64,000 bases of DNA from Mastigamoeba balamuthi (lineage: Eukaryota > Evosea > Mastigamoebida > Mastigamoebidae), in NCBI GenBank assembly GCA_902651635.1, contig CACRSC010000150.1, positions 1-64,000 of the forward strand. Direction: 5' to 3'. This document shows, one piece after another, positions 9,819 to 19,800 of this stretch (positions are counted from its first letter, which is position 1; every line of letters starts with the position of its first letter). Under the pieces are notes generated by a model. The model saw nothing but the letters and a program-made list of their open reading frames with translations, made no database searches and had not been told where the DNA came from. The position numbers and the translations under genes are program-made.

Positions 9819-11238
9819 CTACAGGTCCGGCGGCCTCTGCTGCTGCAGCGACTGCATGTAGATCAGCACCTCGAGAAGGCGCACGCGCTGCAGCTGCGCC
9901 TCCTGCAGCGACTGCAGCTGCACGAGCTGCTCGACCAGCGCCTGGCGCTCCCTGCCATCTGCACTGACCCTGGCCGCAGCGTCCATGTCGGCCGCCGACG
10001 ACGCCGACGAGCTGCTCATCACCGCGTCCTCTGGCGCCGCCTGCGCCATCGAGAGCCCGCCCAGCAGCTGCTGCTCGCCGCCATGACCCTGTGATGGCCT
10101 GTTGAGGCTCGACAGCTTGTGGTCCGAGCCCTCGTCGATGAACACGACCGGATGCTGCTGCTGTTGTTGGTGTTGCTGCAGCTGGTGCTGCTGGTGCGCC
10201 GCAGACACGGCAGAGACGGCGGCAGGGGCGGTAGGCTTGGCACCGCCGCTGCTGTGCGTCTCGGCCGAGTCGCTCGAGGTGGCCTCCTCCTCGCTGGAGC
10301 CGCTGTGCTGGGGCTGCTGCCTCTGCGCGGCCGCCCGCTTGCACTTGGGCCTCGAGGGCTTGCTGCACAGCGACATGGCCCCCGACTTGGCCCTCGCGAC
10401 CACCGCGCCCTCGGGCCCCCGCAGCTCCACGACAACGCACACGCGGCCCCCGAAGTGCAGCCTCGACGACGTGCAGTATCTGCCAGCGTTGGCCAGACTC
10501 GTCAGCGTGCGTGTGCGGGCCTGCGGGTCTGCTGGGAGGGGCGCACGATCTGCAGTGGTCGAAGAGGAAGACGCGGTCGGGCCCGTGGGCGGCGCCCTCG
10601 GGGTGCATGGCGCGCCACGCCGACGAGGAGCCGATCATGATGTTGGGTCGGTCGCGGCAGCACTTCCTGCAGGGCTCCAGGGCTGCCCGTGTGCCGCGTG
10701 CGTCAGCAGGGGGGCCCTTAACGAGCGGTGCGCGTGTGTGCAACTTCGGTGCTCTTGAACGATCGTTGAAGGATCGCCGTTGAAAAGGGCGGGTGGACCG
10801 AAGGGGCCGAACGGGTACGCACGCGAGAGGTCCGAGCGGCTGGCGAGGTACAGCAGCGCCCTGTGGCACGCGTCCCACACGCTCTGCGGCGCGACGCCGT
10901 GCGCTGCGAGCCAGAGCGCCCCCACGGCGACGGTCATCTGCGCGAGCGGGCACTTAGCGGTCAGAACACAAAGCCCTCGGTGATTGACTCTGGCACAACG
11001 GCCACCGCCAGCGCCGCCGGGGCCGCTGCTCGCGCGATTCGCGCTGGCGGGGGCGCGGGCGACTGCGTGCCTTGAACGGCGCCGAGCGGAAGACGGTCGT
11101 CGGCGAGACCCAGACGCGCGGGCCCTGCGTGCCGTCGCCGCAGCCCAGGAGGGCCGCGAGCGTCGGTTCCTGCTCGGCAGCGCCCTGCGGGCTGCCCCCG
11201 GCGTCGGCGGCTGCGGGCGAGCAGTGGTCACCTTCCAT
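9819..11238 (-). CDS. putative DNA-binding regulator with Cys-rich core and polyQ tail
   Basis: Multi-exon gene; the 3' part is well resolved, the 5' part less so. One exon ends ALLYLASRSDLS before a GTGCGT donor near 10825. The next begins PLEPCRKCCRDRPNIMIG and ends RVFLFDHCRS at a GTGCGC donor (near 10545). The last begins YCTSSRLHFGGRVCVVVEL and reads on through AVVARAKSGAMSLCSKP and KCKR to a Gln/His/Ser-rich tail (HQQHQLQQHQQQQQH) and a predicted coiled coil ending LQQQRPPDL. The spacing of Cys pairs, an Ig-like beta strand set and a basic end recall the DNA-binding/IPT region of Mga2/Spt23-like or other Rel-type factors, but I cannot assign a family. The likely start is MEGDHCSPAAADAG at 11238; the joins between there and 10980 are not settled. 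Confidence 0.5.
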
Positions 11239-12206
11239 GCTGGCGTTTGCGGAGTGAACTCAGTCAGTAAACTGAAATGCCCTTTGGGTGACGTCGCGAG
11301 GTGGACCCGCCCCGCTCATTGCCGGATCCGGGCAAGTAAAGGGTGAAATACAGCGTGTCGTTATTATAAACGAGGGCGAAAAGCGTCGAAATTCGGCACG
11401 GCTGCACATGCCGGCTGGGGCTATTTTTGGAGCCCGTGCGATTGCCCACTGAGTGCAGCCACATTCAGCGCTGCGGAACTTGAAGCAACTGAACCCCTGC
11501 TCGAAATGGCAGCGGACTCTACGCGTTTCCCGTTCCTTTAGAAGCGCTCTTTTGCGCTTCGTTCATACGGTCCGCCCTCTGCCCTGCCTAAACGGGCAGC
11601 TCCGCCTCCTTGCCTGCGCTCTTCGTCTCTGCGGCTCTCATCGATGATCCTAGCCTCTCCAGAAGCACCAGAGGCACAGGCAGCCCGTTTTCACGCCGCG
11701 TCCCCCAGGAAGGGCTGCTTCTACCGCAGGGCAGCCAGGGCAGGCACCGTGACCTCAGAGGGGGCCGATAGACTTGCAGAAACGGAGCGAAGGACTTGCG
11801 GAAGCCACCAAAAGGGGGGCAGAAAGCCGCAAGGGGACACACAGACAGACAGCAACGGGAGAACGGGAGGAGGCACATAAGGGACTGGCGTGTATGTCTC
11901 TCTCGGTTGCACCCACACAGTCAAACGCACTACTCCCCCAGTACACCGCTCGCTCTCTCTGTCCCTCCCCCCTCCACGGGCGCCCGCAGGGGCCCCTCCA
12001 GGCGCGCACCCTGTCCAGCAGCAGCAGCAGCAGCAAGGCAGCAGACAGCAGCAGCGGCAGTGGCACAGGGCACCCGCCCAGAGGGCCGCCAGCGCCCAGA
12101 GGGCCCGCGCCCTGGCAGTGGCAGCGCGCGGTTACCCTCCAGGCGCCAGCGGCCCTGCGCGTCCCGGGGCCGCAGGGGGGGAGGGGCCCCAGCGCGGGGG
12201 GGCTGC
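11239..12206. other. intergenic spacer with CAG repeat
   Basis: About 970 bases between two minus-strand genes: promoter of the polyQ gene and the 3' flank of H2A.Z. A CAG/CAGCAG run lies near 12018-12060. The open frames here look like GC-rich chance frames. Confidence 0.5.
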
Positions 12207-12978
12207 TCAGGGGGCCTCGGGGAGCTTCTGGACCTTCTTGATGAGCGACTTGTGGATGTGGGGGATGACACCGCCGCCCGCGATCGTCGCCTTGATCAGC
12301 ATGTCCAGCTCCTCGTCGCCGCGGATCGCCAGCTGCAGGTGGCGCGGCGTGATGCGCTTCACCTTGAGGTCCTTGGACGCGTTGCCCGCCAGCTCCAGCA
12401 CCTGCACCCGGTGGCGCCGTTTTTCAGCATTCAAATAAGGGGGGAGAGAGATATTCCGTCTGCTTTTGAATTTTTGAATTACTGGGGGCCGGAGAGAGAT
12501 ATCCACGTGGTTTTAAAAAGGAGGGAGCGCGGGGGCTTGAACCGCGGACCTCGGCCGTGAGGTACTCGAGGATGGCGCCGGTGTAGACGGCGGCGGTGGC
12601 TCCGACACGGCCGTGCGCGGCCACACGCTCCTTGAGCAGGCGGTGGATGCGCCCCACAGGGAACTATCAAGCGAGGAGCGAGGAGCGAGGAGAAGCGGTC
12701 AGCGTATCTCTCGCGCCAAAAAAAACCCCAGACGCGGTGGGGGGAACATACCTGCAGACCCGCACGCGCGGAACGGGAGATCGGCTTGCGCGGCGGCTCG
12801 GCGGCACTCGACTTGTCCTCAGACTGGGTTGGTGGTGCGAGAACCGAGGAAAAAAACCAGTTGAGACCCGGCGGAAGAAGCGAGGCTGCGGAAAAGCTGA
12901 AATATCGCGCGCAGAGCGGGCGCGGGCGGCGCCGGCGCCGCGCGGGAACGCCGGGGGAGGGCGGGGGCCACTCACCAT
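12207..12978 (-). CDS. histone H2A.Z variant, four exons
   Basis: Exons 12978-12976, 12823-12752, 12663-12550 and 12401-12207 give a 127-residue protein, the usual H2A.Z length. It begins [20 protein letters not shown], continues [18 protein letters not shown] and [20 protein letters not shown], and ends with the H2A.Z-diagnostic segment [20 protein letters not shown] then [15 protein letters not shown]. The tail [10 protein letters not shown] replaces the common GKKGQ end. H2A.Z replaces H2A in nucleosomes flanking promoters. Exon 1 is just the ATG: the next base begins a GTGAGT donor. The other donors are GTATGT and GTCCGC. Introns 1 and 3 contain GATATT/GATATC words. The assembly shows exons 1-3 again at 13608-14038. 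Confidence 0.93.
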
Positions 12979-13077
12979 GTGTGCGGGCAAGTTTTGAGAA
13001 AAACTTGGCGGGGAGTGGTGTTGGAGCGAAGGCCTGGAGTTATTTTGTGTTTGTAGGCCCCCCAGCTATTTGAAAAA
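12506..13077. repeat. left copy of a 572-base sequence that flanks the assembly gap
   Basis: This stretch (end of H2A.Z intron 3 through the 5' flank) is repeated almost exactly at 13564-14137. The right copy is two bases longer, by one A in a poly-A run and one G in a poly-G run. One copy ends, and the other begins, exactly at the N run. This is the signature of two overlapping contig ends that were scaffolded instead of merged. Confidence 0.92.
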
Positions 13078-13563
13078 NNNNNNNNNNNNNNNNNNNNNNN
13101 NNNNNNNNNNNNNNNNNNNNNNNNNNNNNNNNNNNNNNNNNNNNNNNNNNNNNNNNNNNNNNNNNNNNNNNNNNNNNNNNNNNNNNNNNNNNNNNNNNNN
13201 NNNNNNNNNNNNNNNNNNNNNNNNNNNNNNNNNNNNNNNNNNNNNNNNNNNNNNNNNNNNNNNNNNNNNNNNNNNNNNNNNNNNNNNNNNNNNNNNNNNN
13301 NNNNNNNNNNNNNNNNNNNNNNNNNNNNNNNNNNNNNNNNNNNNNNNNNNNNNNNNNNNNNNNNNNNNNNNNNNNNNNNNNNNNNNNNNNNNNNNNNNNN
13401 NNNNNNNNNNNNNNNNNNNNNNNNNNNNNNNNNNNNNNNNNNNNNNNNNNNNNNNNNNNNNNNNNNNNNNNNNNNNNNNNNNNNNNNNNNNNNNNNNNNN
13501 NNNNNNNNNNNNNNNNNNNNNNNNNNNNNNNNNNNNNNNNNNNNNNNNNNNNNNNNNNNNNNN
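13078..13563. other. assembly gap (486 N)
   Basis: A run of N with no sequence. Because the flanks are copies of each other, the gap size is probably artificial and the two flanks likely overlap in reality. Confidence 0.99.
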
Positions 13564-14137
13564 CGTGGTTTTAAAAAGGAGGGAGCGCGGGGGCTTGAAC
13601 CGCGGACCTCGGCCGTGAGGTACTCGAGGATGGCGCCGGTGTAGACGGCGGCGGTGGCTCCGACACGGCCGTGCGCGGCCACACGCTCCTTGAGCAGGCG
13701 GTGGATGCGCCCCACAGGGAACTATCAAGCGAGGAGCGAGGAGCGAGGAGAAGCGGTCAGCGTATCTCTCGCGCCAAAAAAAAACCCCAGACGCGGTGGG
13801 GGGGAACATACCTGCAGACCCGCACGCGCGGAACGGGAGATCGGCTTGCGCGGCGGCTCGGCGGCACTCGACTTGTCCTCAGACTGGGTTGGTGGTGCGA
13901 GAACCGAGGAAAAAAACCAGTTGAGACCCGGCGGAAGAAGCGAGGCTGCGGAAAAGCTGAAATATCGCGCGCAGAGCGGGCGCGGGCGGCGCCGGCGCCG
14001 CGCGGGAACGCCGGGGGAGGGCGGGGGCCACTCACCATGTGTGCGGGCAAGTTTTGAGAAAAACTTGGCGGGGAGTGGTGTTGGAGCGAAGGCCTGGAGT
14101 TATTTTGTGTTTGTAGGCCCCCCAGCTATTTGAAAAA
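13564..14137. repeat. right copy of the gap-flanking sequence
   Basis: Counterpart of 12506-13077. It continues without break into the unique 5' flank (14138 onward), while the left copy continues into H2A.Z exon 4. Together the two copies describe one locus. Confidence 0.92.
13608..14038 (-). CDS. duplicate of H2A.Z exons 1-3 (assembly copy)
   Basis: Exons at 14038-14036, 13883-13812 and 13721-13608 are identical in coding content to those of the complete gene. Exon 4 would fall inside the N run. Nothing suggests an independent second gene: there is no coding divergence and the break coincides with the gap. A true tandem duplication with a collapsed middle is the alternative. Confidence 0.85.
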
Positions 14138-14138
14138 C

Positions 14139-14944
14139 CCCCGTGATGTCATGGGGCGTGACGTGTGCGAGATTTTCTTTTTTTCGCGCGCGAAATCGGG
14201 CCGCTCGCGGGCAGCGCGGGCGCGGGCGACGCACGGGGCCCGGAGCCGCGCCCGCCGCGACGGGGACGGCGACGGGCACACCGCCCCGGGGCCGGAGACC
14301 GGCGGAGAACTGCCGTTTCGGGCAACCGTGTAGCCGTCGCCCAACGGGGCAGCTCACACGAGCCCCCGCTGTCGCGACCCGCAACTGGTCGTCGGGCACA
14401 CACGTGCTCACGCGCTGGCCGCTTTTGCTACGGAAAACGCCCCGAGAAATCGGCAATAACCGACATGGTCCTGCCCGGAAAACGTGAAAAAGCAGGCAGG
14501 ACACCGGTGGCCACCTCACCGCGTCTCGCGCCTCACAGCGTTGTCGCCGGAGCAGAGCACTTGGGCACGCGATCGCACGAGAGCGAGGGCGCTCTCTCGA
14601 CTCAGAACCGACATGGTCTGGGCTCTGAAGCGGTCCAGACGGGTCTGGCAGGCGTGCCGAGAACCGGAGCGCCGGGCGCTGCCACGCGCTCCACGAGGCC
14701 AAGCAACGCAGTGCCGCTGCCAGGGAGCAGTCCCCGGCCTCGTGAGGTGGTCCAGCCCTCGTGACATCACCGAGCTGCCGTTTTTCTCTCTGCAATTCGT
14801 CAGAGGTTCAAATTCAGTACTGACGGGCCGGCGGTATCTTCTCTGTGGAGAGAGAGAAATATCTTGACGGTTGAGGGGCAACCACTCAGTCATCACAGTA
14901 CTAACAACACAACAACAAGCTCGGACCACACTCCAGCACCCGCG
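14139..14944. other. divergent promoter region, H2A.Z / C2-nuclease gene
   Basis: About 800 bases between divergent starts. GAAATATCT at 14856-14864 lies about 85 bases before the C2-nuclease ATG, the same placement as the AT-rich word at many other genes in the window. Nothing else is recognised. Confidence 0.5.
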
Positions 14945-16323
14945 ATGCCCACCGCAGTCGTCAACATCCTGGCGGCCCGCAACCTGGCCGCTGGCGACGC
15001 CGACGGGTCGTCGGACCCCTACGTGGTCGTCTACATCGCCAGCGTCCCCGCAGGCCCCTGCCAGCGCAGCGCAGCGCTGACGGCGCCGCAGACGACGCGC
15101 GTGGCGCAGCACACGCTCAACCCGGCGTGGAACCAGGAGATGCGGTTCGAGGTGGCGAGCCCCGCGGGGTCGCAGGTGTCGCTGGCCGTGTGGGACAAGG
15201 ACTACGACCGCAGCAGCAGGGCCCCCGGCGACGCGCTGGGCACCACGTCGCTGGCCCTCGGCGACATCGACCCCGGCGCCGCCCCCGGCGACTTCTGGCT
15301 GCCCCTGCACGGCCCCACCGCCCGCGGCCTGCTCCACGTCCGCGTCCGCCTCGTCGACAGCGGCCACCCGCAGCAGCCGCAGTCGACGGCGTCGTCGTCT
15401 TCGTCGTCGTCGTCGTCGTCGACGGCGCCCGACTGCAAGGGCCTGTTCCACGCAAAGTACGCGCCGAGGCCCGGGGAGGACATCGTGAGGCACTTTGCGG
15501 CGTTCACCGTGTGCTTCGACGGGCCCGACGACGACGACGGCGACGGCGTGCCGGACCTCGAGGGCGTGCCGACGTGGGTCGCCAACCAGCTCAGGGCGCG
15601 CAGGCCCGGGCAGCCCCTGCCGCGCTACGAGCGCCCCAGGGTCTGGGCCACCGACGCCAAGCTCCACGCCCAGGGCGTCGCCCCCGACGACTCGTCCTAC
15701 AGGGGATCGGGGCACGCGGCGTTCCCTTTCCTGTTTCAATTTGGTCAATTGAATTGAATTCGATTTATCGGATGGATTGGCTAATTCTCGGTTTGCGCGC
15801 GGGCAGGATGACGAGGGGCCACATGTGCCGGAAGAGGGACGCGGACAGGATGGGGGCCGAGGCCGGGAGCGCGACGCACACGGTCATGAACGCGTGCCCG
15901 CAGAGCGAGGAGTTCAACTCGGGCGTGTGGCTGATCCTCGAGGACCTCTGCGAGCGCTGGGCCGACCGCTTCGGCTCGGTCTGGATCATGAGCGGGCCCA
16001 TCTTCACGCGGCCCTTCTCGCAGGTCGAGAAGATCGGCGACCGCGGCGAGACGCCCGTCTGGGTGCCCGACGCCTTCTGGAAGGTCGTCGTCCGCGAGGA
16101 GTCGGACGGGTCCGCGACGGCGCTCTCGTTCAGGTTCGACCACCGCAGGGACAGGAACGGCAAGCCCTGGAGGTCCATCATCGGAGAGGACGGCAGGTAC
16201 CTGCCAGGTCCCCCGCTGTACAACGTGCAGGACTACCTCGTCGGCTTCAAGGACCTCTGCGCCGAGGCCCGCCTGCAGTGGCCCTTCCCCTGCCCCGTCC
16301 GTCACGCGACGTCCCTCTGGTAG
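14945..16323 (+). CDS. C2 domain fused to an EndoG/NUC1-type DNA/RNA nuclease
   Basis: Two exons, 14945-15720 and 15807-16323 (intron AT-rich, donor GTTCCC), about 430 residues. Residues 1-140 form a C2 domain with a calcium-loop pattern (AAGDADGSSDPYVVVYIA; LNPAWNQEMRFEV; VWDKDYD). A Ser/Asp-rich linker follows. The rest is a DNA/RNA non-specific endonuclease domain: FHAKYAPRPGEDIVRHFAAF, VPTWVANQL, then SGHAAMTRGHMCRKRDADR containing the R-G-H motif (usual form DRGH), and MNACPQSEEFNSGVWLILED carrying the metal-binding Asn and the conserved N-x-G-x-W-x-x-L-E. Such nucleases use His as base and one Asn-bound metal ion. No signal peptide or mitochondrial presequence is evident; the C2 domain suggests calcium-dependent membrane recruitment (inferred). 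The D-to-T change before RGH is the one departure from the common motif. Confidence 0.87.
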
Positions 16324-16888
16324 AGGCCCCTCGGCATCGCGCCGTGGCTGTCTTGCTTCTGTGTTGTGCTCCTGGTGACCCCGGGGTCATTTGTTTTACA
16401 AAGACACAACAAATACACACTGTCCAGCCTCCAAGGCAACAACAGGCTATGACTAGTCTCAAAGTAAAAACGCAAGGCCGAATTGTACAACATAGTGGGC
16501 CGAGACAATCGTGAGGAAAGGAGCTCGCAGGCAGTCCTTGTCCTGCCCGCTGCACCCTGAGTAACAAACGTGTTAATCTAATCAAACCACCTTCACCTCG
16601 CATCACTGTTGCTTCTCGCCACCCTCCCAAACCTCACACACTTCACGCACAGCAGTCGGTGCCTGTGACTGTGTGCTCCAGGCCAAGCCTTAGGGAGTGG
16701 ACACGAGAACAAGCAGTCTCACGTTGTGCATAACCAGACCCATCTTCCTCTCTTTGCCTCTTCCCCTAGTCCAACCTTACATGGCTGTGCGCAAGCAGAA
16801 CGCATTGCTGCCCATCATTGCCGATTGATTTGATTCACACAGTTCCAGACCTCAAGTTGACACAACACAGCGCAACACCCCCCGCTCC
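16324..16888. other. convergent intergenic region
   Basis: About 560 bases between the 3' ends of the C2-nuclease and formin genes. It is less GC-rich than the flanking exons. It must hold both 3' UTRs; no further gene is seen. Confidence 0.5.
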
Positions 16889-19800
16889 TCACGACGGGGG
16901 CGCCGAGGGGTCATCGGGGAACACGTCCACCCCCTGCGCAGCCGCGCGGTGCATCTCGGCCAGCTGCTCCGACATGCGCTGCAGCTCCACGAGGCGGTCC
17001 GTCCCGATCATCGACATGCGCATCGCCGCACGCATCTGCCGCCTGCGCTCCGCGTCCTCTGGCGCGCCCCCGGTCTCGAACACGCCCGCCGAGGCCTTCA
17101 TCAGCTCCAGCGAGTCGACGTCCAGCAGCCCCAGCGCGCCCTCCCTCTTGCGCAGCGTCGCGCGGCCCACGACGACGCCGGGGCTGTCGCCCCTGTTCTG
17201 CTGCTGCATCGTCGCCACCACCGCGTTGGCGAACTTGTTCCCCGGGTCCTTGCGCGCAGCGGCCGCCAGGATGGCCGCAGCCTCGGCACGCGTCACGGCG
17301 CGCGACTGCCTGTTGTTCATCGCCTCGGACCCAGCTCGCCCAGCTCCGAGGCCTCCTCGCTCTCCTGCGCCTTGGCTGCGGCAGCGGCAGCGGCAGCGGC
17401 CTCGGCCTTCTCGCGGCGCCGCGCGGCAGCAGCGGCCTGGCGGGCCTCCTTCTGCTTGCGGTCGCGCTCCTTGGCCTCGTTGCGGTCCGCGACGGCCTTG
17501 ACGGTCGTCAGGAACGCCTCGACGCCGTGCAGGAACGCGTAGCGCAGGAAGTCGCGCTGCACGCGGTCGCCGAGGTCCGTCTTCTTCTCCTCGGGCACCG
17601 TGATGCGCGACCACGACTCGGCAATGGCCGTCTTGAGCGACAGGCACGCCACAGGCTCGGCCTGCGGGGAGGGGCGTCAGCAGCCACGCAAACCCGGGAG
17701 AGAATGATGTGTGAGAGTGCGAGAGTGAGAGTGTGAATGTGAGTGAGTGCGAGTGAGAGTGAGAGTGAGAGTCAGAGTCAGAGTGAGAGTGAGAGTCAGA
17801 GTCAGAGTGAGAGTGAGAGTCAGAGTCAGAGTGAGAGCCAGAGTGAGAGTGAGAGTGAGAGCGAGACAGAGTGAGAGAAGAGAGTGGGGCAGGTGGTCTG
17901 GGGTGCCTTGTTGTCGCCCAGGCGGATGATCTTGGTGTCGATCTCGTCGAGCTGGGCGGCGCACTTCTCGAGGCGCTGGACCAGGACGCCGAGGAAGGCG
18001 GTCATGGTCGCCTTGTAGCGCTCCTCGGCGGGCTCGCTGCAGCACTCGCAGATCTCGCCCATGCGCAGCAGGCACTCGAGCGCCTGCGGGAACACAATCT
18101 CGAAGCGCTTGAGCGCCTCGGCCGTCGCCGTCACCTTGTCGAGCAGCTCGCACGAGAACTTGATGATCTCGGGGTCGTTCTCCTGCCACTGCGCCACGAC
18201 CCAGTCCGCCAGCGTCTTGTACTTGTCCGTGGGGCTCTGCAGCTTCGTGTTGACAATCTGCGCCCTCTGTGTTAGCTCCCCATCGGCCCCCCATCGCAAC
18301 GAAACGCACATCGGACAGGGCGCTGAGGGCAAACCCTGCGGTCCTCTCCCACGCCGTGCCCTTGCCCACCTCGCGCGTGATCTCCACGAGGTACTGTGTC
18401 CGGGTGGCCCCAGTCGGTCAAGGGAACGCTAATCCGGGAGTTTTGGGGGGAGAGGAACAGGAGCTGACCGCCATGATCTTCTGGAACGAGGGCGTCGCGA
18501 GCTGGTCGAGCGTCCCCAGCACGAGCGCCGCGTCCTCGGCGGCCGTCTCGAACAGCCCCTCGGCCTGCGCGCGCAGGCCGACGCCGACGAGCTTCTGGCG
18601 GACCCTGGGGATCTGGTAGAGGTCGTAGACAAACTGCTCGGGCTTGCTGAACGCGCTCTTGGGCTCGAACGCGCGCATCATCTTCTCCTCGCGGTCGGGG
18701 TCCGCGTCGGCCTCGCCCTTGCCGGCGCGCAGCGTCAGCAGCTCGGCCAGGCGCTCGAAGATCTCGGCGTCCTCTGCGCGCGGCGTCTGCGGGGGGTCGA
18801 GCAGCACGTTGCGCAGCGTCTCCGTGTCGATCTTGTTCTTGCGCAGGAACATGTCGATGTTCTGCCTCCGCTGCTGCGACAGGCAGTACACGATCTCCAC
18901 CTTCTTCTCCGCTGCGGGTAGGGCAGGGGGGGGCGTGGGTGTGTGCGTGTGCGTCCTCGTGAGGCCCCTGCGAGAGCCCCGCGTGTGGGCGCCGCGTACA
19001 CTTGACCTTGGCTGTCTTGGACGCCGTGAAGAGCGTCCTGAGCGTGCTGCGGTCGAGCTTGGCCGACGCCGTGAGCTTGGCCACGTCGCGGAACACCGTC
19101 CTGCTGACCTCGTTGGCCCCCATCCTCTCCACCTTGATGGGCACCACCTTGGGCCCCGCCGCTGCCTTGGGTCCTCCCATCCCCGGCGGCGGAGGCGGTG
19201 GCGGCGGGCACCCCGGTGGCGGAGGCGGCGGCGGCGGTGCGCCACCGGGCGGCGGCGGCGGAGGCGGCGGCCCGCCCCCGGGCATCGGCGGGGGCGGGGG
19301 CGGAGGCCCTCCGGGGGTCCCCGCGTTGTCCTCGGCCTCGTCCGCGTTGCTCTGGCTCGCGGAGGGCTTCAGGATGATGCCCACGACCCTGAGGAACGCC
19401 GCGGGCAGCTTGGGCTCCTTCTGCTCGCGTTCCCCCCGGCCCTGTCAGCTTGCTCGGGAGGGTGGGCCTGTGCGCGCCTTCTCAGGGGGCTTCTCCTCCG
19501 ACTCGGCGTCGTTGGGCTCCGGGGCGCTGCCGTCGGCGTTGGGCGGGAGCGGCCTGCCGCACGAGGGGCAGCAGCCGTTGGCGTCGACGGGCCTGTTCTC
19601 GCTGTTGGACTGCAGGCTGATGGGCGCCGCGTCGAGGCCGCTCCAGTCGGTCTGCGTCTCCTCGGTGGCGACGTCGAGGCTCGTCTCGCGCTGCACCATG
19701 CCGTTGATCACGCCCAGCGTGCTCGCCACCTCGTGTATCCTGCGCGTCCGGTCTCAGGGCCCCCATCCCCGCCTCCCCCTCCCCCTCCTCCCCCCATTGG

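Noticed and set aside
12520-12560. tRNA-like T-arm (GGTTCAAGCCCC on the minus strand) near the H2A.Z gene
   Set aside because: It lies at the start of H2A.Z intron 3 and no acceptor stem, D arm or anticodon arm can be built upstream, where the coding exon lies.
13608-14038. Second, independent H2A.Z gene
   Set aside because: No coding difference from the complete copy and the break coincides exactly with the N run; overlap of contig ends is simpler.
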